The translations under genes and the position numbers were made by a program. Below, one piece after another: positions 1-6,820 of a stretch of 16,569 bases of DNA. The notes beneath the pieces were generated by a model that worked only from the letters and a program-made list of their open reading frames with translations, was not told the origin of the DNA and did no database searches. The stretch is from SFEB01 sp964612455. Its GTDB lineage: Bacteria > Bacillota > Clostridia > Christensenellales > CAG-314. The stretch lies in contig CAZTCB010000029.1 in the NCBI GenBank assembly GCA_964612455.1, positions 1 through 16,569 on the forward strand, given 5' to 3'. Within the stretch, counting starts at the first letter, position 1, and each line of letters begins with the position of its first letter.

Positions 1-961
1 GTTTTTGTGGCAGGTGGGACACACCGCCCACGCCACGCGCGACGAGGCAATGAAAGAAACCATCGACATGTTGCATCTCTACGCCGAGTTTGCGGAAAAC
101 GTCCTCGCGCTGCCGACCTTGATAGGCAAAAAGACCGAAAAAGAAAAATTTGCAGGCGCGGAAAGTACTTTCGGCATGGAAGCCATGATGCAGGACGGCA
201 AGTCTTTGCAGGCAGGCACCACCCACCACTTTGGCGACAAATTTTCACGCGCGTACGACATTCAATACCTTGACAAAGACGGCACTCACAAATACGTCTG
301 GCAGACGAGCTGGGGCACTTCTACGCGTTTGATAGGCGCGATAATAATGGCTCACGGCGACCAACGCGGACTCGTTTTGCCGCCACCCGTTGCCCCCATT
401 CAGGTCATCGTCGTGCCCGTAGCCATGCATAAAGAAGGCGTCGTCGACTCGGCGAAAAAACTCGTCGACCGTCTCGTCAAAGCAGGCGTCCGCGCGGAAG
501 GTGATTTTTCCGAGCAATCGCCCGGCTGGAAATTTAACCAATACGAAATGAAAGGCGTTCCGCTCCGTCTCGAGCTTGGTCCGCGCGATATCGAAAACGG
601 CGTGGCGACTGCCGTGCGTCGCGACAACGGTGAAAAATTTGCCATTTCGCTCGACACGGTAGAAGAAACCGTCACCAAACTAATGTCGACAATCCGTCTC
701 GATATGTTTAACAAGGCAAAAGCATTCCGAGACAGCCGCGTTTTGGAGGCTCACGACATGCAGGAGCTCGAAACGGTCCTCAACGGCGGCAACTTTGCCA
801 AAGTAATGTGGGACGGCGATCCCAAGTGCGAAAAAGAAATGAAAGAAAGATTTCAGGCGACTATCCGCGTGATGCCTTTCGATCAAACACCGTTTGACGA
901 CAAATGCGTTTGTTGCGGCGGCAAAGCGGATATAGTCGCTATCGTTGCGAGAGCTTATTAA
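1..961 (+). CDS. proS: Prolyl-tRNA synthetase, archaeal/eukaryal (short) type, 3' part
   Basis: This cytoplasmic class II aminoacyl-tRNA synthetase charges tRNA-Pro with proline. The window starts inside the gene: base 1 ends a codon and reading runs F-L-W-Q-V-G-H-T-A-H-A-T from base 2, so roughly the first 160 residues are missing and no start codon is claimed. Counting from the codon at base 5, visible features are the KTEKEKFAGA segment (43-52), class II motif 3 around GDQRGLVLPPP (118-128), the anticodon-binding domain (about 131-235) and the C-terminal zinc-type domain (about 255-318) ending in the family's usual A-R-A-Y. There is no YbaK-like editing insert, which fits the short type. 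Two oddities: the family's WQEGHTAH is WQVGHTAH here, and the Cys of the usual W/H-C-G zinc ligand position is Asp270 (WDGDPKC), leaving Cys275, Cys301, Cys303 and Cys304. A terminator follows directly. Identification is secure. Confidence 0.96.
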   Translation, partial: FLWQVGHTAHATRDEAMKETIDMLHLYAEFAENVLALPTLIGKKTEKEKFAGAESTFGMEAMMQDGKSLQAGTTHHFGDKFSRAYDIQYLDKDGTHKYVWQTSWGTSTRLIGAIIMAHGDQRGLVLPPPVAPIQVIVVPVAMHKEGVVDSAKKLVDRLVKAGVRAEGDFSEQSPGWKFNQYEMKGVPLRLELGPRDIENGVATAVRRDNGEKFAISLDTVEETVTKLMSTIRLDMFNKAKAFRDSRVLEAHDMQELETVLNGGNFAKVMWDGDPKCEKEMKERFQATIRVMPFDQTPFDDKCVCCGGKADIVAIVARAY

Positions 962-1009
962 AAACAACTACGCTTGCTTAACGATACGCTTTATATTAAT
1001 TCAGAGCAC

Positions 1010-1036
1010 AAAAGCACCTTAAACGGGTGCTTTTTT
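1010..1036 (+). terminator. Rho-independent terminator of proS
   Basis: A 9-bp stem AAAAGCACC (1010-1018) / GGTGCTTTT (1026-1034) with a 7-base loop runs into six T's (1031-1036). It lies about 50 bases after the proS stop and points the same way. Confidence 0.9.
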
Positions 1037-1125
1037 GTTTTGCGCGAGTAGCGGTATTTTAATACAAAGGTAAAAAAACCGCTTGGTTTGAGAATTTTTT
1101 AAATATGTAGTATTGGTGAAGGGGG

Positions 1126-1147
1126 AAACGGGAAAATTCTCGTTTTT
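1126..1147 (+). terminator. Weak terminator-like hairpin
   Basis: AAACGGGA (1126-1133) pairs with TCTCGTTT (1138-1145), including one G-T pair, around an AAAT loop. The T-run reaches 1147. No gene directly upstream needs it, because proS already ends at the 1010-1036 terminator, so its role is uncertain. Confidence 0.35.
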
Positions 1148-1186
1148 GGGCAAATACAAGTGCAGGGGAATTTAATAAACGTTAGG

Positions 1187-1220
1187 AAAAAAGCCGTGTT
1201 GAGAGTAATCTCGGCACGGC
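1187..1220 (-). terminator. Hairpin with minus-strand T-run
   Basis: An 11-bp stem (1193-1203 with 1210-1220; outer six pairs GCCGTG/CACGGC, two G-T pairs inside) has a 6-base loop. The six A's at 1187-1192 become a T-run on the minus strand, so it would stop transcription coming leftward from the repeat region. No minus-strand gene is seen to its right before the plus-strand gene at 1632, so any transcript ending here would be non-coding. Confidence 0.5.
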
Positions 1221-1248
1221 TATTTATTGTGAAAATTAAGAGAAACTT

Positions 1249-1273
1249 GTAGACAGAATATACATTCTGTCAC
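1249..1273 (+). repeat. Palindromic repeat, left copy
   Basis: This 25-base unit contains GACAGAAT, a 4-base spacer and ATTCTGTC, so it is itself a near-perfect palindrome. It is exactly the reverse complement of 1500-1524. A T-run follows (acc then T's, to 1280), so on the plus strand it looks like an inward-pointing terminator hairpin. The similarity extends outward to a GAGAAAC stretch starting at 1240. Confidence 0.85.
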
Positions 1274-1350
1274 CTTTTTTTCTCTTGTACGAAAAATTAT
1301 AAGCCTATTTTACGGGTTAGTCAAGCAAAAACAAGCCCTAAAAGCGAAAT

Positions 1351-1375
1351 TGTCGGAAAAATCCGACATTTTTTT
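1351..1375 (+). terminator. Terminator-like hairpin inside the inverted-repeat interval
   Basis: TGTCGGA (1351-1357) pairs with TCCGACA (1362-1368) around an AAAA loop, followed by T's to 1375. It has the form of an intrinsic terminator but no gene upstream in the interval. Confidence 0.55.
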
Positions 1376-1499
1376 GTTTTTTAGCGTTTTTCTCCTACTG
1401 AGCGATGCCTTTTTAATAGATTTTAGTTTTTGTTTTTCCTTTTTAGTACCGTTTATCTCTTTTTCCGTCTATTGATTGCTATTTTACCCCTAAAAAAGT

Positions 1500-1524
1500 G
1501 TGACAGAATGTATATTCTGTCTAC
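1500..1524 (-). repeat. Palindromic repeat, right copy (inverted)
   Basis: This is the exact reverse complement of 1249-1273. Read on the minus strand it is likewise followed by a T-run, so it mirrors the left copy and points inward. Outward similarity resumes after a 6-base insertion at GTTTCTC, ending near 1538. The pair encloses 226 bases without an ORF. It may be the ends of a small non-autonomous element or a pair of protein-binding or terminator sites. Confidence 0.85.
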
Positions 1525-1631
1525 AAAAAATTGTTTCTCGGTTTTGGCTAAAAGTCAAATAAATACCGGCGAAAAAGACTGTTAAACACGAAAAAAATCG
1601 TCACGAAAAAGGTGACGGAAAAAGAACAAAA

Positions 1632-2072
1632 ATGACGGTAATATCCATTTACTTATTGATAAATATGCTGTTTGTCGCTCTGCTTGCAAAGAGGCAGAGA
1701 GTTTTGGCATACGTTGCTTTCGGCGAGTTGTTTTTACTGTCGTTGGTCTGGATTTTTACGGTAAATATTACTGCCGACTTTGCGAGTCGGATAGTAGGAG
1801 AAAGCGCTTACGTCGCGATAAACGACGTATTCGTAGCCGCATTCGGTGACGCGTACATTGCGCCGTCCATGTTGTTACTCATGCAAATCGGGATAGCGGT
1901 AATCATGAGTTACCTCGTGTTCCGTACGGTGAGATACGTTGCGGAGAAACTTTCTTCGCGGCGAATCGAGAGACTCGTTACCGATGACGAAAGAACAAAA
2001 CGTTTCGTTACTTCTATCGATTTAACGAAAACGAAAAAGATATTTATATTAAACTGTCGGTTTAATAACTGA
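1632..2072 (+). CDS. Small unknown membrane protein (146 aa)
   Basis: I do not recognise a family. The protein has about three hydrophobic segments (residues about 3-20, 24-45 and 78-98), joined by a polar loop, then a basic C-terminal tail of about 45 residues rich in Arg and Lys, expected to be cytoplasmic. The ATG at 1632 is the natural start because the first membrane segment begins directly after it. The ribosome site is poor: AAGGTGA at 1609-1615 is about 16 bases away and partly inside a small hairpin (1599-1617). The gene sits 61 bases upstream of the prepilin gene on the same strand with no terminator between, so the two may be co-transcribed, and a role with that surface protein is possible but unproven. 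The hydrophobic patterning and an uninterrupted frame argue that it is a real gene. Confidence 0.6.
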   Translation: MTVISIYLLINMLFVALLAKRQRVLAYVAFGELFLLSLVWIFTVNITADFASRIVGESAYVAINDVFVAAFGDAYIAPSMLLLMQIGIAVIMSYLVFRTVRYVAEKLSSRRIERLVTDDERTKRFVTSIDLTKTKKIFILNCRFNN

Positions 2073-2133
2073 TAACTCCCGTTTTATTTTTTAAATCAAC
2101 CACAAACAAAAAAATATAAATAGGAGAAATAAC

Positions 2134-3555
2134 ATGAAAAGAAATAATAAAAAAGGTTTTACCATTATAGAGTTGGTAATTGTTATTGCCGTCATTGCTA
2201 TCTTGGCGGCGGTACTTATCCCGACGTTTAGCAGTATCATAAAGAAGGCCAATCAGTCGGTAGATACACAGGCAGTACAGCAAATGAACACCTTGCTCGC
2301 CACGCACGTAGACGGCTCGATTAAAAACGTCAGCGACGCGATAAGGGCGCTCGATGAAGAAGATATCGACCTTGACAACTACAAGGCGTTGCAAAAGAAC
2401 CACTATTTTTATTTTGTAATGAATGGCAAGACGCCGATGATTATTTACGCCAATGAGAAAAACGAGATCGTTTACCCCGAGGTGACCTTGTCAAGCGACG
2501 TTCAATGGATGTCTTTGTCGGGACAAGTGCCGACAGATAGCGATTATACTATCGAAAACAACGCCGTCACTATTGACAGTGGCGCGAAACTCGCTCACCT
2601 GATTGAGGCTAAGAAAAATACGAGCGAAAACCTCACCATTATCTTAAAGGGCGACGTTGACCTTAAGGGGGCGGCGGTCGATTTCGGAAAAACTACGGCG
2701 AATATTACCATTAAGAGCGAAGACAATTCAAGAGCAACGCTTAGCGGGCTCAGAGCCGATGACAATGCCGTAAGCCCCACAGGAGGAGAGTACGAAGGTC
2801 ATAAGTATGGATTTGGACTCTTTGGTGAAGTGAATGGTAAAGTGGTAATAGAGAACGTCACAATAAGCGGTCTTAACGTCGGTAAAAGCGAAGGTTCTCA
2901 CAACGGTGGTGCAAATACTGTTGGTTTGGTTGCCGGTTATATCTACGGAACGGTGGAATTGAAAGGCGTCACTTTTAAAGATTGTGTTGTCAACGGTTAT
3001 CAAAAAGTAGGCGGTATCGTAGGTCAGTTGCACGGTACGTTAAACATGACAAACGTCAATTTTGAAAACGTGTCCGTAAACGGTTACGTCGAAGTCGCAA
3101 AAGTGGCTGGTATTGTTAATAAGAGTTATACGGAAGGAAGTACAACTATAGATGGTAGTGCTGTTACATACAAAAAATATGATGGTAGTAATAAGGGTGG
3201 AAATTTAACACATACCGGCTGCGATTTTAGTGGTATAACTGTAAACGGACTTTGCGACAACGTAGGACAGATTGTCATTAATAAGTCACAAATTAACGGT
3301 GCACTGAAGGGTGATAGCGATAACACTTATGCAACATGGACCGATTACTCTTACTTGTGGGGATTGGCAACAGCCGACCTTGCATGGTACACAATAGATG
3401 ATATGGAAACTAAAAACAACGGCAAAATAGCAAGGGACAATAATGGTAAATATGTTCCGTACAACTATGTTACAATAGACGGTAGTCAGTATGGAGTGTG
3501 TTATCATATTTATTCTACGTCTAACAATTTAAGCAACGGTGCACCGACCAACTAA
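2134..3555 (+). CDS. Type IV prepilin-like protein with beta-helix-type body
   Basis: The N-terminus is a textbook class III (prepilin) signal: a short basic leader M1-G8, the cleavage/methylation site G8|F9, TIIEL with Glu at mature position 5 (E13), and a hydrophobic helix to about residue 33. This helix normally anchors the protein in the membrane and packs it into a pilus or pseudopilus core. The body, 473 aa in total, is far longer than a usual pilin (120-200 aa). Residues about 226-332 hold roughly three repeated coils (GLFGEVNG, GLVAGYIYG, GGIVGQLHG, each followed by strands with N-V-x-V/I-x-G), which suggests a right-handed beta-helix or GLUG-like surface domain. The C-terminal third is rich in Asn, Gly, Tyr and Ser. 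Ribosome site AGGAGAA precedes the ATG. No pilus ATPase, platform protein or prepilin peptidase lies in the window, so assembly genes must be elsewhere. A role as adhesin or minor pilin is inference. Confidence 0.88.
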   Translation: MKRNNKKGFTIIELVIVIAVIAILAAVLIPTFSSIIKKANQSVDTQAVQQMNTLLATHVDGSIKNVSDAIRALDEEDIDLDNYKALQKNHYFYFVMNGKTPMIIYANEKNEIVYPEVTLSSDVQWMSLSGQVPTDSDYTIENNAVTIDSGAKLAHLIEAKKNTSENLTIILKGDVDLKGAAVDFGKTTANITIKSEDNSRATLSGLRADDNAVSPTGGEYEGHKYGFGLFGEVNGKVVIENVTISGLNVGKSEGSHNGGANTVGLVAGYIYGTVELKGVTFKDCVVNGYQKVGGIVGQLHGTLNMTNVNFENVSVNGYVEVAKVAGIVNKSYTEGSTTIDGSAVTYKKYDGSNKGGNLTHTGCDFSGITVNGLCDNVGQIVINKSQINGALKGDSDNTYATWTDYSYLWGLATADLAWYTIDDMETKNNGKIARDNNGKYVPYNYVTIDGSQYGVCYHIYSTSNNLSNGAPTN

Positions 3556-3579
3556 GGATGCAAAGTATTTAATTAAAAT

Positions 3580-3609
3580 CGTCCCTCGTTCTATTAAGAA
3601 AGAGGGACG
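3580..3609 (+). terminator. Hairpin after the prepilin gene
   Basis: CGTCCCTC (3580-3587) pairs with GAGGGACG (3602-3609), and the loop can pair further (TTCT/AGAA). The following sequence is only moderately T-rich, so it may be a weak terminator or an mRNA 3' stabiliser. A second small hairpin, CCTTTCA/TGAAAGG, follows at 3621-3637 without a T-run. Confidence 0.6.
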
Positions 3610-3696
3610 TTCGTATTTCTCCTTTCACCGTGAAAGGGAAGGGCAGGTTTATAAAATTAAAGGATTGTTTCAAAAAAATATAAAGCGTTGATAACC

Positions 3697-3733
3697 ACAA
3701 AAATCCGCGACGTTTTTAGTCGCGGATTTTGTG
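3697..3733. terminator. Bidirectional terminator between prepilin gene and pot operon
   Basis: AAAATCCGCGAC (3700-3711) pairs perfectly with GTCGCGGATTTT (3719-3730) around a 7-base loop, flanked by A's on the left and T's on the right. It lies four bases beyond the potD stop codon and also downstream of the convergent prepilin gene, so it can end transcription in both directions. Confidence 0.85.
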
Positions 3734-3736
3734 ATT

Positions 3737-5164
3737 TTAATACGTTTTTACGGTTTTTCGTTTTCTATTGTTTTTAACGAATATTGCTGCCAAAAACACT
3801 AAGACGACCAAAACGATTGCGCCGAGAGTCAGCCATATGACGCTCAGGTCGGTGTCGCTACTGAGGACTTCTTCCCACATGGCGGTTAACGCTTTGTTGC
3901 TTTCGCCAAAGTCTTGCATGACTCCGAAAGTTTCGTCTGAGTAGTCGGGGTATCTTACTTCGTAGTCAAAGTAGTCGGTGACGTATTCGCCCGTTTCTTC
4001 GTCGATTTCGGCATATTCGCAGTCGAGTAATACGTCGCGTACGTCCTCGTCGTCCACCAAAACATTTTTGTCCACGGCGCTTGTATAGCCGATTTCCATC
4101 ATATTGAGGGTAGTTACCGTCGGTTGGTTTAAAAACGCCATCATATACAGTGCGGCGACGGGGTTTTGAGCGGTGGTCGGGATTATCCAACCGTCAAACC
4201 AGATATTTGAACCGCTTTGCGGCGTAAAGTAGTCGAGTGTAACTCCCTCGGCGGCGGCTTCTTCGATTGCGTACATGGCGTCGCCCGACCAGGCAAGGTC
4301 TATGACGACCGTCCCGTTTATCATTGCTTCTTTACCAAAGTCGACTTCATATCCTTTGAGACAGCCGCTGAGTTTTTGTTCTTTGAGTACATTTGAGACA
4401 GCTTCCACCATAGGGGTAGAAGTATCGTTTATCAACTCTTGCGCGGATTTGTTTTCGTACCCTTCGGGCAATCTGCCTTGTTCTTTCAGGTAAAACACGG
4501 CAGCGGCGTAACTATCGCGGATACTGTCTTTCATATAGATTTTTCCATCGAGATTGACGGTTATCTTTTCGCCGTCAGATGTTTTGTTCCACAGCAACCC
4601 CCAGCCGTATTCTTCAACGTCAGTGCCCTCGGGGAGAATGTCCGCGAGAAGGTCGGCGTTGTACATTATACCGAGCGTACCCATCATATAGGGGACAAAG
4701 TAGTCGTTGATGTCCATGCCTTTGATTTCGCTGACCTTGTCGTATATTGCGTTGTTTACGTTGGAGTATATTGCTGATTTTAATGCTGTTTTTTGTTCCG
4801 TATCGGTTATATTGGCGTCGATTACGTCGTCGATTTTTTGAGCGATGCCATTGTTTACGAGCTTTTGAATAGCGTATTCGCTCGGGCAAACCATATCGGC
4901 GACGGCGTTGCACTTGAGTATTTTCGTCAGCATCGTTTCGTTAGTGTCGAAAGTACTGTACTTTATCTTTACTGTTTTTCCCGTTAGGGTGTAGTAGTAG
5001 TCGTTAAAGTCGTCCTGAAGGTCGGTTTTGCTGTATACGTAGTCCTCCCAGTTGTAGATGATAAGCGTTTCGTCGTACGACCGACAGCCGCTGAAAGAAA
5101 ACGCGCAAATGCCCACGAGCAGGCAAAGGGCAATGACGAGACCGATTTTTTTATATCTTTTCAT
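3737..5164 (-). CDS. potD: Spermidine/putrescine ABC transporter, substrate-binding lipoprotein
   Basis: PotD binds polyamines outside the membrane and delivers them to the PotBC channel. The N-terminus is a lipoprotein signal: basic start, hydrophobic core and lipobox F-S-G-C with lipidated Cys27. YNWEDY (about 36-41) and the W-S-G-D-A and W-F-D-G-W segments match regions that hold polyamine-contacting aromatic and acidic residues in PotD proteins. The protein is 475 aa against about 350 for enterobacterial PotD. The extra length includes an acidic stretch before the end and a clear C-terminal membrane helix (about 442-463) followed by a basic tail. It may therefore be held at the membrane at both ends, which is unusual for this family. 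The start overlaps the end of potC by 14 bases and has an AAGGAGA ribosome site. It is the last gene of the operon, followed by the 3697-3733 terminator. Confidence 0.93.
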   Translation of the reverse strand: MKRYKKIGLVIALCLLVGICAFSFSGCRSYDETLIIYNWEDYVYSKTDLQDDFNDYYYTLTGKTVKIKYSTFDTNETMLTKILKCNAVADMVCPSEYAIQKLVNNGIAQKIDDVIDANITDTEQKTALKSAIYSNVNNAIYDKVSEIKGMDINDYFVPYMMGTLGIMYNADLLADILPEGTDVEEYGWGLLWNKTSDGEKITVNLDGKIYMKDSIRDSYAAAVFYLKEQGRLPEGYENKSAQELINDTSTPMVEAVSNVLKEQKLSGCLKGYEVDFGKEAMINGTVVIDLAWSGDAMYAIEEAAAEGVTLDYFTPQSGSNIWFDGWIIPTTAQNPVAALYMMAFLNQPTVTTLNMMEIGYTSAVDKNVLVDDEDVRDVLLDCEYAEIDEETGEYVTDYFDYEVRYPDYSDETFGVMQDFGESNKALTAMWEEVLSSDTDLSVIWLTLGAIVLVVLVFLAAIFVKNNRKRKTVKTY

Positions 5165-5978
5165 GCTTAGTCTCCTTTTTGCTTTTGCTGATTTGTTTAA
5201 GGTTCATTATCAACAATACCGTCAATACCGCGACAAAAATGATACTGAATACCGCGTACCAAAAAGGCTCCATGCCTTTTACTCTGGCGTCGCTGTAAAT
5301 AAAAGTTGAGAGCGTTTCTATGCATGTGGTCGTGCCTTTGTTTATCTGTGTAATGATAAAGTCGTCCATAGACAAGGTAAAACTCAGTACGAAACCGCTG
5401 ACTATGCCGGGGCGGAGGATGGGGAGCATGACTTTCGTCATGGCTTTCGTCGGACTTGCTCCGAGGTCGAGTGCCGCTTCGTATATGTTAGAATCCATCT
5501 GAACGAGTTGAGGCATTACGTTAAGCACGACGTAGGGGGTGCAAAAAGCAATGTGGGCGATAAACAATTGAAGATATCCTTCAGGAAAACCGAGGGTGCT
5601 GAAAAACACCATAAAGGACACCGCCATTACTATTTCGCTGTTTATCACGGGGAGTTGATTGACGTTTTCTACCAATCGTTTAGTCTTTTTCCCGAGACTG
5701 AATATGCCGATTGCCGAAAAAGTCCCGAGTATAGTGCTGACTACTGCCGAAACCGACGCGATGAGCATAGTATTGCCGATGGCGCGCCACAATTCGGGCG
5801 CTTTGTCGCTGGTAAAGATAGAAGCGTACGCGTCAAAACTGAATCCGTTAGAAAAACTGAACAGACTCGTGTTGAAAAACGAAAACAGAATAATACAGAA
5901 TATCGGGGCGTACAAAACGAAAAGAACTATGGCGAGGTACACCCAACTGACTGTTTTTGCGATATTTTTCTTTACCAT
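5151..5978 (-). CDS. potC: Spermidine/putrescine ABC transporter permease
   Basis: This is one of the two membrane subunits forming the polyamine channel. The 275 residues contain about six hydrophobic segments, the first at residues 11-33. The cytoplasmic EAA loop that docks on the ATPase is clear at about 167-191 (Y-E-A-A-L-D-L-G-A-S, ending L-P-I-L-R-P-G-I). Length is normal for PotC. The order potA-potB-potC-potD and the N-terminal style (a short basic start, no long cytoplasmic extension) support PotC rather than PotB. A GGGGGAG ribosome site precedes the ATG. The gene overlaps potB by 7 bases and potD by 14, which suggests coupled translation and balanced subunit amounts. Confidence 0.94.
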   Translation of the reverse strand: MVKKNIAKTVSWVYLAIVLFVLYAPIFCIILFSFFNTSLFSFSNGFSFDAYASIFTSDKAPELWRAIGNTMLIASVSAVVSTILGTFSAIGIFSLGKKTKRLVENVNQLPVINSEIVMAVSFMVFFSTLGFPEGYLQLFIAHIAFCTPYVVLNVMPQLVQMDSNIYEAALDLGASPTKAMTKVMLPILRPGIVSGFVLSFTLSMDDFIITQINKGTTTCIETLSTFIYSDARVKGMEPFWYAVFSIIFVAVLTVLLIMNLKQISKSKKETKHEKI

Positions 5979-6820
5979 ACGTTTCTCCCCCTGTTGCTCG
6001 TGCCGTCGTCGCTGAATTTGTTGATGAGGATATTTCCCACTATAACGAGTACGAGCATTATTATACTCATTACGCTGCCTACGCCCCAGGCACCGTCGTT
6101 GTTAAACTTTAGCGATATGCTGTCGCCAAACAACTTTATAGTGCGCTCCGAGAGCAGCTCGCTGATGGCGTAGGTCGAAATAGTCGGTATAAAAACCATA
6201 GTGATACCGCTTATTATACCGGGGAGAGAGAGAGGCAAAGTCGTTTTTAAAAAACAGTTGACTTCGTCCGCTCCGAGGTCTCTGGCGGCTTCGGCATAAC
6301 TCTTGTCGATACCCGACAAGGTCGTATGCAGCGGAAGTATCATAAACGGCAGATAGTTGTATACCATACCGAACACTACGGTGCCCATGCCCAACGGTAT
6401 TCCGAGACTCTCAAAGATAGTCTTTGTCGCCAACGTACGGATAAGAAAGTTAACCCACATCGGCAATACGAAAAACAGTACGAGGATTTTTCCGCTTTCC
6501 ATTTTAGAAAGAATCAACGCTACCGGATAGCCTATCAGCAAACACAACAGGGTGGTGACCAGGCCTACCAAAAGGCTGTTTCCGAGTACCTGAAGAGAGG
6601 TTTTTTGAGTAAAAAAGTCAACGAAATTTCCGAAAGAAAACTGTCCGTCCACTATAAAAGCATTGACGAGAATCATGACAAGGGGAGTAACGACGAAAGC
6701 CAACAGAAAAAGCATATAAGGAAAACTAAAAACTTTTCTGTTGAGATGAAATCTTTCGCGATGTTTTTTTAGCGTACGAGGTATTGCGTTGTCGCCGACG
6801 ATGACGTGATTAGTTTTCAT
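5972..6820 (-). CDS. potB: Spermidine/putrescine ABC transporter permease
   Basis: This is the second membrane subunit of the polyamine importer. A cytoplasmic basic N-terminus of about 30 residues precedes six hydrophobic segments (first about 32-54). The EAA loop is at about 177-202 (A-E-A-A-R-D-L-G-A-D through L-P-L-S-L-P-G-I). PotB proteins often carry this longer N-terminus and lie directly after potA, as here. The start overlaps the 3' end of potA by 11 bases, with an AGGAGGT ribosome site 11 bases upstream of the ATG inside potA. The 282-residue length is typical. Nothing looks damaged. Confidence 0.94.
   Translation of the reverse strand: MKTNHVIVGDNAIPRTLKKHRERFHLNRKVFSFPYMLFLLAFVVTPLVMILVNAFIVDGQFSFGNFVDFFTQKTSLQVLGNSLLVGLVTTLLCLLIGYPVALILSKMESGKILVLFFVLPMWVNFLIRTLATKTIFESLGIPLGMGTVVFGMVYNYLPFMILPLHTTLSGIDKSYAEAARDLGADEVNCFLKTTLPLSLPGIISGITMVFIPTISTYAISELLSERTIKLFGDSISLKFNNDGAWGVGSVMSIIMLVLVIVGNILINKFSDDGTSNRGRNVW

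Larger units (their letters stand above)
962..1631. other. 670-base gene-free region rich in hairpins
   Basis: No convincing coding region was found on either strand. After the proS terminator there are several hairpins: a weak one at 1126-1147, a minus-strand terminator-like hairpin at 1187-1220, inverted palindromic repeats at 1249-1273 and 1500-1524, a plus-strand hairpin plus T-run at 1351-1375, and a small CGTCAC/GTGACG hairpin at 1599-1617 just before the next gene. The interval between the repeats is strongly T-rich on the plus strand. No tRNA-like or known riboswitch-like fold was recognised, and no clear sigma-A promoter for the gene at 1632 was found. Confidence 0.7.

Noticed and set aside
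5..7. TTG at 5 as the start codon of proS
   Set aside because: The frame is open back to the window edge and the first visible residues lie in the middle of the catalytic domain, so the gene starts outside the window.
962..1631. CRISPR array or riboswitch in the long gene-free region
   Set aside because: There are only two copies of the repeat, inverted rather than direct and without regular spacers. No known riboswitch core could be traced, and none of the hairpins leads into the 1632 gene in an expression-platform position.
5508..6173. A 221-codon plus-strand open frame
   Set aside because: It is antisense to potC and potB, whose motifs and lengths are complete. Its composition is that of a reversed membrane-protein gene.
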